Shown: positions 11,503-25,100 of the stretch, piece by piece
Layout: each line of letters begins with the position of its first letter
How positions within the stretch are numbered: the stretch's first letter is position 1
Source: Trichoplax adhaerens
Taxonomy: Eukaryota; Placozoa; Uniplacotomia; Trichoplacea; Trichoplacidae
Length of the DNA: 64,000 nt
Direction of reading: 5' to 3'
Assembly (NCBI RefSeq): GCF_000150275.1
Contig: NW_002060943.1
Span: forward strand, 1,972,165 to 2,036,164
The notes under the pieces: generated by a model
What the model was told of the DNA's origin: nothing
The model's database searches: none
What the model saw: only the letters and a program-made list of their open reading frames with translations
Made by a program: the position numbers and the translations under genes

Positions 11503-14061
11503 TTAATACATTATAACTGTAAATCGACGTAGTAGTAGTTCATTACCTTCTTTCATTCCGAAAGGTAAATGTATCCCGCCAGTCTCGTATAGTTGAAATA
11601 TTACGTTACTCTGGGCTACAGCTTCTTCATAATTAGAACTTACATCGGAACAAGTGGAAAATTCATCTTCATTTAGATCCTGACTGTTTCCACTACCTTT
11701 ATCTTCTTTCTCTAAATTGGGTATATTTATTTCGTTCATTTCCCAGTTTTCATCAATATCCTGTTCATGATCAACCTCGGCCACGCTCGTTATGCTGTTG
11801 TGTAGCGCTGTGTGCAATGGATTAAGTATTATGTTAATTCCAACAGTTATTCGCTTATATATATACAATGTGTAATGAAATCAATCTTAAAACTGTATAT
11901 CACATCACTTAAGCTAGCTATTCAATGTTGATACTTACAATAGCCAGCCATCTTATTTTGTAAAAATCGTAGTGCATCAAGATATCCCTGTTGACACATG
12001 GATCTGAGAACACGTGGTTCAGGAGGAAATAAAGCACGAGATAGACGATATATATTTGATAGAGAAACTTGGATGTTGGTGTTATTACAACAAAATTGAT
12101 GAAAACTCATCGAGTTATCGTTGGGACAAATATCAGATTCTCCATAAAAGGGTGATACTAAAATGGTGTTTTGACCAAATGGTTGTGGTTGATTATCACT
12201 GAAACCACCATCAATGTAATGCTGTAAAGAAGAATGATCCATCATTAATCTAGACAAGACTACTATATCAATGGGTACTGAGGGAAGATTGAGAAAAATA
12301 GCTTAAATCAATATGCATGTGCGTATTATTAATAAAACTTATTAATATACAGTAGATATTCTTTTAACTGCGTTTTACGCGTATGCTGTCTTTTACCTCT
12401 CCGCGATAAATGATCGGTGTCATTCCAGACCAAATTGGAACAAAGCTACTGGTGCATAACGCCTAGAAATGATGTAACAGAATCTATTAGAAATCTTTCA
12501 TTTTCCAAAGTACTGTAGAATAGGTAGGTATGTTATAGATTACATGTAACAAAGAGCAACTATATGCATTTCATGTTGAGGAATGACTATCAAAAAATGC
12601 GTATCCATCGGGTTTGATTAAAAAAATATTCATTGTTTTTTAGCTACATAAATTATTCATTTATCCTACTTATTTTCCTTCTTCAGGAAGAAACTGTTAT
12701 AAAATATTGAATAGATGGTATCGCATTTTAAAAAGTTTGTAAGGAATAAGGAATTCAATGATGCAACATATGTATTATTTCAATTTAAAAATTGTCACAG
12801 TAGAAATGAAAAGGGTCGCATAATACGCGAGATTATAATATGACACATTAGTCTAAATAATAGGGTTAATCCGATAGCTGTCGGTGCCATTAGAATGAGG
12901 TCAACACTGTCAACTTTGAAACTTCTAGAAAATTTTTAATGTCGTTTCTAGTAACTTATTAATTAATTATAGGAGTAAAATAAAAAATTTTCTGGGTGGC
13001 ATTTTACCGTCGACAGGAAGAGACATACCCGCCTAGTATGTCTGTAACCTATACAGCGTTTGAATCAACCCAAAACACTATAAGCATTTCTATCGATCTA
13101 GTGAGAAATGAGTAAGGTCACTCGGTGGATTTAATCGATTTAGAATATGGAGAAAACGGTCATAACGTGAGTTTAAATCATCTCTCGATGAAGATTATTG
13201 ATTATTGCTTCATCTTGCTTCTGAATCATCTCCATTTCAGAGTTTATGTAGTGTATAAGCAGGCTATGATAGCGATCGATGACTGTTTAATACAAGAGAT
13301 CTTGCCTATACTGTTTCCTATATTCCAACTAAATCAACGGCGATGATTCGTAACGGATACGTAAACAAAGAATCAAAATAAACGCCTGATGGCGCACTAG
13401 TAACAAAAAAACTCGTCGTATATACTAGCAGAAAATTTCAATATTTTAAAAGTTTAGGCTCAAAGTATAATCATGACTATTTTATTGCAAACAGCGATTA
13501 CTGAATATCTCTATAATGGAATGGAGAATTTAACTCATTTTGTTACAGGATAATGCTACGAGATTAACCATCAATGCATGGGAATTTTTTTTATTTAGCA
13601 TGACAGGCAATCGATGCGGTTGAGTTGCTGTAAGTGCAAGAATCTTTTTACCGTTGGCTTACCTCTATGAGATCATTTTTACTATGAAATTCCGATATCA
13701 TGACATTTTGCATATCAGACAAACGTGTCAAGGATATAAATAAACGGCCAGAAACAATTTCATGAACGTTGTCAGGAGCGAAACTGGCTAACAATGCGGA
13801 TAATGTCTTGGTAATGTTAAACTTGGGATTATAGGGTCCTAAGGATGATGAACGAATACTTTTCACCACTTTCATCATCTCATTGGTAATTAATCCTAGA
13901 GGACAATCCACAAGTAAAACAAGGCCTGATAAAGCGCCAGCACTAGCACCACTAACAGAACGGAGGCTGTTCACAAATTGTGGTGCATGTTCCTTTAAAC
14001 ATGATACCACGCCAAGATGATAAAGACCTAAAAAACCACAACCCGCTAGAGAAAGATTCAT
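11503..14061 (-). CDS. PNPLA2-like: Patatin-like phospholipase, ATGL/adiponutrin type (PNPLA-A)
   Basis: Four exons on the minus strand: 14061-13663, 12462-12397, 12221-11939, 11807-11503. All junctions are GT-AG and the phases close to 350 residues. The product is a patatin-fold serine lipase related to adipose triglyceride lipase, which hydrolyses triacylglycerol at lipid droplets. Visible motifs: oxyanion loop AGCGFLG (6-12), nucleophile elbow GASAG with Ser40, and DGG with Asp159 giving the Ser-Asp dyad; FVPIWSG and SGES/DICP-like blocks also match ATGL. All catalytic features are intact, unlike PNPLA-B. The last exon is unique among the three paralogues: an acidic, Ser/Asn-rich tail of ~100 residues replaces the helical C-terminal domain of PNPLA-C. 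A gene of unknown function lies 129 bp upstream on the same strand. The start is chosen because all three paralogues begin MNL. Confidence 0.88.
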
Positions 14062-14190
14062 GGTCGATTGTTGAGTAGCGCATTGACGAGTTAATCCTTT
14101 TCAATTGATCCTGCTTGTCTCTGTACGAGTAACCAACTCCTGATTTCTAGTTTGTTCTTGCAGCAAGATAATGCAGAGTTCAGAGATGGA

Positions 14191-14739
14191 CTAGAATTCT
14201 ACGGGTATATGTACTTGATCGACTAAAAGATGGAGCTCAAGGATGGCCTCGATGATCCAATCTACTGGTTGGCGCAATGATAGCAATAAATTTAAACTTA
14301 ATGTAGTACGGTAATGATCTTCCTCTCCCAACTCTATAAATTGGTCAAAGTAATAGTAGAGTATTTTTGCACTTAAAGAATGGTGTAGATTCTCTCGATC
14401 CAAGTCTACAACGTCCAATCGACAAGGATAAAGCAATAAAAACCAATGATCAAGGTATAAAATGTAAATGATGAATTGGATTTCGATCAAGAAGTGAATA
14501 GAAATTCTATGGAGGATAAAGCAAGCGCGAGCACGTTGTATTCTTTTTTTGTTAGATAATAAGTTGATAACGACTCAAGGAGTAGATAGCGATGATCAAA
14601 AACAGTAGAGTAAACAAACCAACCTAAAAATAAACGTTGCCATAGTCAAGGGTCCAATGTCATGGAGCGTGAAATAGGCTTGAGTATAGCGGATAAAGAG
14701 CAATCGAGTTTTGCCTCGATTGGACTTATTTATGGACAT
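14191..14739 (-). CDS. Unrecognised two-exon gene, 155 residues
   Basis: Exons 14739-14624 and 14542-14191 join through AG|GTTGGT and AAAAAAG|A with matching phase (AG+A gives Arg) to a 155-residue frame beginning MSINKSNRGKTRLL. I do not recognise the family. The protein has a basic N-terminus (K5, R8, K10, R12, R17), a long hydrophobic/aromatic central part (residues ~48-76) and an acidic helical C-terminal half with no obvious motif. The splice solution is unique and keeps both exons open, supporting a real gene. Its stop is 129 bp before the PNPLA-A start with no AATAAA between, so the two might share a transcript or be spliced together. It could also be a chance open frame or a fragment of a larger gene. 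Confidence 0.5.
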
Positions 14740-17700
14740 CTTGCAATCAGGCCATCGCCTGCATCACGTGAGTAACGCGATCGATCGACAAAACAATACA
14801 ATAGGAGGTGATTTGGTGGGTGGTGCCAGGGGTGGACGGGAGGCTAACAACAGACAATGGGTATCGACTGAGTAGTGCAGTTTGTATAGGCTTAGCGACT
14901 CGTTCGCGTTATTACACTGTGATGGTTGTCCTATTGTCCTGTTTACAGTACTGTGTACTGTGCACTGTAGGCTATTTCGGGGGTGGTGCCATGGGTGGGG
15001 AAAGAATGTGTCGAGTCAGGCAGGCATGGCCTACTCGTAGCCGGTGGTCATCCATGATTGAGATTCGTCGACAACTGCTATACTGAGTATTGTACATAAT
15101 GGACTGAATGCGACATAAGTTATAGCGCTTTTTTGACAGCTGGCTAACGCATACTCTACCAGATATATAGCCAACATAAACGATCGGAGACTCGTTTGCG
15201 TACTTAACCCTTACAATTGCATCCATTTGAGACAAGTTCACAAATGAAATTTCTTCTTCATTTCATCAACTAGACGCTCAACATGGTCTAAATTCGACAT
15301 TTCTAGGCATATTATGTCTTACTTTGAGTAATCCTTGATGGATACTGTACTGTAGTGCTAGCATGCGGCAAGCTATTGCATCGTTGCACTCAATCCAAGC
15401 GATATATCTCTATGTAAACTAGATATCCATCGCAGCAAGCGGTCCATGAACTCGCTATCAAGCTGTTGATGGATTAAAACAACAACAAATCTTTCTTGCT
15501 AGACAGAAAGGACTCAACTAGACGCAATCATAGGCTATCCACTCTTTCTAGTATGCATTGATTATTCTGAAAATATCATACGATAATACAAGTCAAATGG
15601 ATCATTGCAATAGACGAGGTTGATTACAATATGAACGCAGAATAAACAAACATCCACGCATTCGCTACCACGGAATGTAGAATCGGGAAAGGTTCAGGGT
15701 CATAACAAAGACTGAAGGCAACAAGAAATGCGCTGTCCAGCCCAACACCAACTCCAAGCGAGGAGGATGATTGATTGAGTGACAGGGGTAACTTTACGAC
15801 CAATTCTCACTACAAAGAACTTTCACACGCTAATCTTGCCATGCTATTGTACGACTAGCTTTTAAATGGGAAATTCATCAATTGCCCATTTCAACATCGA
15901 TACCTTACCCTTTGATCCGACATCATCATTGATTGGATTATTCAACGATTACAATAGCGTTTAAACAACTAATTGACACTAGACTATAAGCACTGAAGCT
16001 GGAAAGAGTATTCATAATATCCATTAGCATGGTTTATTGGAGACTTTCGAACCCCGTAGGTCATATAATTCTTGGCCATATGGAGCAAAATATTGCTTGA
16101 TACAATAGTCCATTTTAGTTGTAGAATCATCATAATGTCAGCAGTGAACATCATTGTAATCTGTTATTAAACAAGAAGCGGTCATGAGTTAAAAAAAATT
16201 ATCTTAGTGTTGCCGGTTATGCTGAGGGAAAATGTTTATTCATTCAACTCGGTCCCTTATGAAAATATAGGACTAGACGATCATTCCCTTGTATTCTAAA
16301 TCGATCGACTCTAGTATACAGCAACATACGTAACATCCAACTTAATCATCGATTGGATATCTTTCTATGACCTTCGTGACAATCCCATCAAGTCAATAAA
16401 AAAGACTTCATAATAGTTCAATGAATTTTGTAAATGAGTAGCAGTATTTTACAGGCCCATAATGTAATTTACGCACGGTAATGTTAATTATATATATAAA
16501 TTAATAGCATACCGTATACATTGAGTTGAATACCATTATTTATGCTACATGTATTAACAGTACGTCTAAAGATTCTACGTACTTCATTTGCATCGATTTA
16601 GAACATGAAATACCATTATGGTTTGTAAAGTAATTTAGAAATGTTAGCCATACTCAGTACAGTAGTAGCCTACTGTACGCGTAGACTCGTACTTTAATTC
16701 ATTCATTCGATATTCTTGGCGATACAGAGCGAACATACGTCTACTTCACCAATATTGATTATATTTAAATAAATAATAGTTGTAGCAAATCATGCTAATA
16801 TATGCTTAATTTTATATTACAATATCCGAAATTCTATCTTGACCTACAAGTTAAACCAGAAATATCAAAGATACAAATAGAATCGTTTATATTCTACATC
16901 GAACCTAGTAGATAGATGTACATATATATATACTCTATATAGTAAGTTATATTTGCATACACCTACGTTTATCTTACTATAAACAATAAATGTTACCCTG
17001 ATCCATAAGCTTTCTGAAAATATCCGGTATGCGAATCAATACGACATCATACAATTCAATTTTAAATAACATCAAAAATACAGTTGTGATCATACGTCTA
17101 CGCGTATCTATGAGTTGACATACGAGAAGAACATAAATTATACCCGCTCATACCGATGGTGATTTTATCTCACTATCAATGTTTGGATCCCATTCCCACC
17201 AATAAAGCATTCTACAGATATCAAACATCCTCGTAAGTCGATAACATATTAGGCAGTTAGTATTGTTAATCCTATTCGAGAGGTAATTGTGATCACACGT
17301 CGATACCAGCGCGTGTACCGAAGTCTCATACACCTCATTTTAATTCCATTCTCACTCATTAGGTGATCTACCGTACAAGCATCAGCTAAATTATTAGTGA
17401 TACAGAAATAGCCATATATCTACGTCAATGATTACTTTTGTATCGCAAATTGTACCCTTTCATAATGAATTGAATCTAACTAGTAAACATTAAGTGTTTA
17501 ATTCCATCCTGCTCCATAAGGTAGTCAGGAATATCAATATACAAATCAATAATACTACACAAACTTAGATTGAATGCTATTGGAGATAATTCTAACCATA
17601 CGTCTAGTCTATACACGCATGTATGTATATATATATGCAATACATACAGCGAATTATGTCTTGTTTATACCTAATTTTAACCTTAATATCAACATTAAAT

Positions 17701-19167
17701 TCCTCCATGGTCCATCTGGAAATATCAAGTACACAAATTAGAAGCGTCCTATGCTTAATATTATTCGTTGTTATACGTCTAGACAAGTATATGCATACAG
17801 TATATAAGTGATATGTTAGTACCTAATCTGATTTAACCGCCCATATCAAAGTTTAATCACAATCAAGAAGGTCATGTGGAAATGGCAATAACATGATATA
17901 ATGCATACCTTATTTGTTATATAGAAAATATAAGTATACAGTGTTTGAATAAAGTGGTATTGGCTGATTACGCTCGTAATGAATGATACTGCCTTATTAA
18001 TGAGTACAGAAAATTCGGTATATACAGTAGTAGAAATGGATTATAATGTCACTGTAGGTGTATATATATATATAACAGGACCAGCAACCGGTATAAGAAT
18101 AATTCTACCTATTACTGCAGTTATGTCAACCTCAGCATATGTTGTTTGAGTTTAAAAGTGAAATAGCAGATGTTCGAAAACACCCCAATGTCATACACAT
18201 TAATTTATTTGTCCTATGCTTTAGCTGATGTAGAAATGAATGAATAAGAATTACGCCATACAAGATCTAGCACGATAAATAGCAGCCATGACTAAATACG
18301 TAATTCAATATTCATTAAATAGGGCTGTTGACAAGATAAATGATAAAGCAGTTTTTAAATAAAAAATAAAATCAATATGGTATATCGCGCATCCATTAAT
18401 GATAAAGCCCACACGCCTACCTCATTAAGTGATTCGATTAACCATAACAAGAAAGAAAATAAACACTACTGACATCATTTGAGGACATTTTGTGGCTATT
18501 GCCTGATGATGATTATTTATCAAAGAAATCAGTCTAATATAAATCGCTCTATTACAATAGTAGAATCGGCTGATTTGCATCTGTCCGGATCAATTAATTA
18601 AATAAAAAATCTTTACCTTTTTTGTTTTATCTATACGAGAAAAGAAATTTACAAATAACAATTGCATCGCATAACTAATAAATATTACTAACATTAGAGC
18701 CAGTGAGTTTAGTAAACTAATTAACCATCGGTTTTGCGCCTATTACACATAAATAAAATTATAATTTCAAGCATTATTCAAACTGCCAGTTCTAGAAGCA
18801 ACATACAGTTTAGTGTCGACAATAAATTAAGTAAACAGAGTTCGAAGAAATAATATACGGAATGATTTAAGTAATTTCTGATTCATTTACAGGATACATT
18901 ATCTATAAGTACATCAAGGAAATAACAAAATCCCCTAAATGTTAAATATTAAGTTTTCTATCATTCGTACTATTTGCTGAATGATTAATCGTAAGGTGTG
19001 TCTGCTTATAACGGTATGTTAAAAAATTAGGTCAGATTTAACATCCAATGCATTTAGTCTAAAATGATCGTAAGCCTGTCCTATCAACTCATTATAGCCA
19101 AATATCGTCTTAGCTTACAAAAAAATTCTATACTATTGCTATAATACACGTAGCAATGCAACAAATT
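14740..19167. other. Long intergenic region with degenerate repeats
   Basis: 14750-15240 is less AT-rich and has overlapping open frames on both strands, but neither has family resemblance. 15240-16440 shows nothing identifiable. From about 16440 to 18080 loosely repeated phrases (CATACGTCTA, CTCCATAAG, GAAATATCA) recur, described separately. 18080-19167 is AT-rich without features. Confidence 0.45.
16980..17810. repeat. Degenerate tandem or dispersed repeat, several copies
   Basis: Similar blocks of about 110-130 bp occur near 16990-17110, 17490-17620 and 17690-17800, with a weaker one near 17180-17310. Each runs from a GATCCATAAG/GCTCCATAAG/TGGTCCATC-like phrase through a GAAATATC-like phrase and an AAATCAAT/ACAAATTA block to CATACGTCTA near the end. 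The copies are divergent and were aligned by eye only. Confidence 0.45.
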
Positions 19168-19172
19168 TTATT
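19167..19172 (-). promoter_or_regulatory. Poly(A) signal overlapping the carboxypeptidase stop codon
   Basis: On the minus strand the stop TAA (19170-19168) is embedded in AATAAA. This implies a very short 3' UTR. Confidence 0.5.
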
Positions 19173-22100
19173 TATGGATACTTAATGCTCTACGTAAATC
19201 TTTTACTGTAGTCACGGTAAATTTGGAAGTGGTCGATAATTTTGGTCGACCTTCATGATGACGAAGTAATTGTGAAGCAATAGAATCATCACATGTTAAA
19301 TTATTGACTTCTAGCTTTCCCAGTGTATCATTCGGTGTTAGCACTTGACCATTTCCGTTACTAAAAGCAAGATGATAGGAAGAAATATCTTAAAGCCTGA
19401 TAGATACAACCTAAGAATCCTTGCCTATAAGTTAACTAATGCGATATTTAAAAATAATGAAAATTTACCTGAATTGACGATGTGTTCGATGAGAATAGGA
19501 TGACTTGTCTGTTCTTATTTTTGTCTGATCTCCAGTATCCCCATTCGTCTTTCTAATATTCACTTCACGCACAGATACTCCGGTTGAGTCATTAGAAATA
19601 TTTCGATAGGAGGCTGGTCTATGAGATGGTCTATAATTATATTTTTGGCCGGAATCACGAGAATTGAGAGTTACATTCTAAAAAAGAAATAAGAAAAGTC
19701 GATTAGTTAGTGACCTAAAGTTATAAAATAGAGGTTAATGTGTTTGGTGTAGCAAATCCTTGACAGTGTTTGAAAATAATTATACCCTCGATCTACTGTG
19801 TAGTTCATTAGAACGATATGCTCTATTTTATAATGCAGAGTTAATCGTATTTTTATTACCTTGACCATTGGATCTTTCTGTAGCTGGAGATCGACTGTCA
19901 TTTTCCCATTTCGTCCAGCTGTAGCGGCACGATTACCAAATTCATTGCGGGTAGAGCGATTATTGCTTCCGTTTTTGATGTCTAGTAAATCTAGATCAAT
20001 ATTAAAAAGAACTAAAAATTAGTCTAATACCAAAAATTCAAATTAGAAGAGCTATCCCTCTGTACTACGCTCATCATTCATATAATGCTAGTATGGCAAC
20101 ACCGAATAAAGCTGAGCAAGTGTTCATAACAACTTACCTCCATCGATCATTTCATGTCGGGTATCTTCACCTCGCCGCAATGCAGGTGCACTCTTTCCTC
20201 GTAAGCAATGCGCTCCATAGGCGCTCAAGCTACGACTATAAGCAGTTGGAGGAATTGTACTATGTTCTATTTGAGTTGGAATTTCTTGCACTGATAATAC
20301 TGGTGGTGGCGGAACACTACATTACAGAAAGGAATGAAAGAGTTAAGGTTCGATTATAGTTTATTCGAATCCATATTTTCAATATAAGTATTCCATTCTA
20401 GGTAATCACTTACTTCCGTAATAATGATTCAATATCTCCAAATGAATTTATATTATGAATACGATTCGATTGCGGCCGTTGAGAGTTGCGATCTAGAGCT
20501 TTAAATATATACAGATAAGAAGCAATCAGTAATTAAAAATCATTTGCATTTACTAGTAAGAAGATAGCGCCTATCATTATTTCATTAGCCAGAAAAAATA
20601 CTAAATAGTGACTACGTTGGTATTGCAAGTAACTACCATCTAAAACAGCCCATTGTCCAGAAAATGAACGTCGACTCGTATCATAAGGATAGAGCATGAA
20701 CTTGTAATCAAATTATAACCTTCAACTACTCAAATTACTTTAATTAATCGGTCTAACAGATTAACGTAAAATAATATTTAATAATATTCTTCACGGTAGT
20801 GTAACAAATAAATTCATTTATCAATCTACTATCGCGGCTCAAAAACAAAATATCCTGTTGATTGAAAATTTCTTAAGATAGAATGATTAAAGACTGTATA
20901 TAAATATTCTCTAATAACATTGGTACAGCATATTATTCTAAATTGTATCTTGATTATTATTATAAAGTAAAGTGTACCATAAGTAGGCTGCACATCTAGT
21001 TCGTTATAGTTTAAAATAGATACTAGATACTTATTATCAAGGTGAAGTTTTTAAGAAATGAGATAACTTCATAAATTGCAAAGAGATTATAAATATCATA
21101 TGACGATAATGAATTCTTAATCCTCAAATAGTTATTAATAGTTATTGCCTTACGTCCACTATTAATTTACAAAATCGATATTGCAATAAAAATATCATGA
21201 TCTGTTCCTAATAAGGTATGATTAGAGATATCACAATTGTCAAGCCAAACCAACATTAATCGACTGAGAAAAGCAAAACGGTTATTCTATATACCTTTAT
21301 TTTGTTTTATTCTTGATTGAGCAGGTAGTTTTAAATTCTGTAATTCCTAGCAAATAATGGTTGAGTTATCAAGTAAAATGATAATTCATAACGTTTAGCA
21401 ATTTTGAATAATGAATTAGAAATAAATTAATTTATGTGTTTACTCTCTTAGCGGCTCGTTCCTCCAAACGCTCTTGTATATAAATGGGAACACCATCCGC
21501 TTTTCTATCACTTTTACCGTTTTCTCTTCTGAAAACAAATCTCTGAAAAAAATTATATCCGAAAATTTTCTCATCTTAATAATTTTTACATAAAGTTAAT
21601 TAATTATTCAACTTCACAAATGAGATTTTTAGTTGGCAGTGAGCGCTTTAAAATCTTATTAGACCAGTATTTACTTTTAATTTTCCATTATGTCCATTGG
21701 AAGGTTTAAATTCTATCGCTACGAGTTTTGTACTTTCAGTTGAGTCATTCTGAATTAATTTTCATGTTAGACGTTAAATAGAATTCAATTATTTCTACTA
21801 ATTCGATTTGATGATAAAATATTAAACCTTTTGGCGCATCATCGGATCTGCTGTATAAGGCCTAATTTGAGAGTGTTGGTTTCGCCTTTGGCTTCGCTCT
21901 TTTCTACTACGTAACTTCTTAACCTTCATAGAAATTAAAATCAGTTAGCGTAATATACGACTAACTTTCTATACTTTAAAGGGATATATATTAATTATTT
22001 TCTACATTTGTACGAGATTGAGACGCTATCCACGATTTTTGCTCTAAAATACCTTTTTTCCGTCGGAGACAACTAAATTGACAATGGAACCATCCGATAG

Positions 22101-25100
22101 TGAGCTATTTGAGCCTTCAGTGCTAATTAATGATTTAAAATTTGAAATTAATGATTGCATTTCTTATCCTAAACTAACATAATTACTTTTACAACACTAG
22201 CGTATAAATGATATCCGCCAATATTGAGACAACTTTACTCTAATATCTAAAGCAGCCAATTATAAAATTAATGTTAATTAAATCCTTCCACTTACTCAGA
22301 TTCGACTTCGGATAGATATTTCCTGACAATTTTTTCGTTTAAATCGGTATGTCTGCCTTTATCTCTGAACTTTTGCATTAATTTCTCTTTAATATCATCC
22401 ACTAGGTCGCAATAAATGGTTTGAACCTTAATTATTAAAATTGTAGAAATGGCAAACTATTAGTTTTCGAAGCCTTAGTTTTTAATCTCATGGTAGCCAG
22501 CCTCTTATTATGGATATTTTTTAGTACTTCAATTTAAATTAAAATATAGAGCAAAATGGGAGTTACTAGTCTTACACTCTATCTTCTAATCATGAAAGTA
22601 AACAATAATATTACTAACTCCACTTTGTGAATGCAGATCCACATCAAATTAATGAACTTAAAATCTTATAGAGATAAGTTTATTAAAAGCGTCCATGTAC
22701 CAGCGCTATCACTTTACTTTAATATATATACTCTAAATCTTACTTTAATCTTGTAGAATTTAGTTTCATGTGAAGATATTGTAATTTAGCAACTTTAAGA
22801 ATAAATTTTTTATAGAATCATTACAGATAGATGGAAGATTAACTCAAGAATTACATTGCATCATATTTGTTACCTTAGAATTATCCGGATCGCAGTAATC
22901 CAATACGGTATCACATAGAGCTGCTCCTAATGATTCAAAGTCCAGCGTTGTAAATTGAGTACCTGATTTTCGACCTAATGTTGATCCACAAAAGGACGTC
23001 TAGATCGAAATAGGACATCTATTAGACGAATTTAAGCATATGGAAATGTCCATCTTATCCATGATACTAATTTTAAATAAATTAGAATCAAGATGGAAAT
23101 ATCTGATTTAAAAATTGAAATATGTAATGCTTAGGGGACTGTACAATTTGATAAAATAAAGGAATAAAAAACTAATCGTAATTGTAAACTCTTCTCTTTA
23201 TCCAGGGTATTCAAATTCATCTAAATATGCTAATAGAACTGCAAAGTTTTAGCCATACCTCGTATGTAAAACTATTCATAATGCCTAGCCGCCACATTGT
23301 CACACGAGCTGTTCCCTCCTAGAATGGAACAGATAAGATTATTGATAATGCTGAGTCAATAAAGATATAAATGGGCTAAGTAGCAATTTGTAATTTATAC
23401 GAAACAGTAGCAGTTAAGTTACCTTATATTTTTGTACTTTAAATTTGCAGCTTCGAAAAGAGAACTACAATATCAAGCAGGATGGAACATTGTTGACTAT
23501 TAGTCGAATAATTCGTTACAAATAATACGACAAGGATGAATTACAAGAATTAAACGAAAACGTTATTCTATAAAAATTTTTACGTTGTATAGCGATGGAT
23601 TTTAACAGAGTTTTTACGGGAAAAATCATGTTTAATAAAATGACGATACTCTGTAATTCGTTGCTTGAGATCAAATATCGATCCCAGTTTGAGCTTTATT
23701 TCAGAAGCTGCAACTACAGATTACTATATTGAATGTATTTCAGTATAATATGGATCACATGTTAATATCATTAAAAGCTACGGATAAGTTACATAAAATA
23801 ACAAGAACTAAAACACATTTATCCATCAGATAATCCCATAATGATAGAAAATAGAATTACTAAAACTCTTAAAAGATTGATTTAATGTCTAATGGAATCA
23901 TGAAGATAATTGAAGCATACCAAATCTTTAGCATTTTTCGACATCATGGATGGAAATATTCGTTCCTTCAACCATCGTTCATGACTTAGCCTACAGTCAA
24001 TGAGTAAATTCAATTTAAATAAATTAAAACAGTGATTGCCAATTCTATCTTGCATTCTCTAAGATTAAGCATTACATTGATTGTACGATATTAATAAATA
24101 TACTAAAGTTTTCTAGACATAGAATTTGTGTCTTTAAGTTAATCAATTTCAAGCATTATAAACATTTGATGTAACAGGAAATGATACCACTGTATTGTGC
24201 TACAATTTTGTCCTAAATTATTATACCCGTTTTCACATCCGTATATAAAGGAATTTTGCTTCTTACTGTGTCCATGTAAATCGCAATATAATATAATCTC
24301 TCGTTCTTTTAATAGCCTATAATAAGACATTGATTATGTTATCATCGTTTTATAAATTACTGTAAAAAGATATCTAAAAGCTCAACTATAGAGATATAAT
24401 GTAGTAGAATTAGGAATACTTGGAGCGATACTTCGTATTTCTAAGCTAATTTAGTCCATTTTGCCCTTATATAATACATTATATTTCATAATCTTGCTCA
24501 CTTTTGAACCAATTTTCGAATATGATATACTGGAGGATACGCCGAAGCTAAACTAGTGTTATAACTGCGGTTTAGATCGCGGCCAATTAATGAACAACGG
24601 TAATTGCCGACAATAACACCATCAGGATTGATCATAGGAACAATTTTAAATATAAACATCTCTCGAAGTAGCTAAAAGTAAAAGAAACATCATGTTAGGT
24701 CGTAAAATGGATCAGTATTCTACTTCCGAATGACTGAAATTGTATACCAGAGCATCATCCGTAGAGCCGGTAACATAGTCTAAAAATCCTTTCATAACCC
24801 AACTTGCGTTAGCTTCTCCTGGATGAACTCGAGCTGTTACTATTACAGTCCTTTTTGGCTATCAAGAAATAAAGAATATGTTAAAAATTCAGCTGTAGTA
24901 CAGTATTAAAATGTTGGATAATCCATTTCTTATACAGTGAAGAAATCTTTTATCAATGCATTTTAATTTTTATCAAGTAATCTTACTTTGGCAAGAGAAT
25001 TGGAAGAAGGTGAAGTTACTGTAACTACATAGACATGGTTACCAGCGATAGTTTGACATAAAATTCGTAATTTACAAAATTCTTTCTTATTTGGATCATT

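Noticed and set aside
14808-15241. Two overlapping opposite-strand frames in a GC-richer patch
   Set aside because: No family resemblance, no splice partners, and the two frames are mutual shadows.
20093-20359. Plus-strand frame of 88 codons
   Set aside because: Antisense to a carboxypeptidase exon (20316-20138) with well-fitting splice sites.
20637-20700. Possible extra carboxypeptidase exon (reads [19 protein letters not shown])
   Set aside because: Has a donor and good coding look, but the only acceptor gives phase 0 while the preceding exon ends in phase 1; skipping it keeps the frame perfectly. Could be an alternative exon with an unseen partner.
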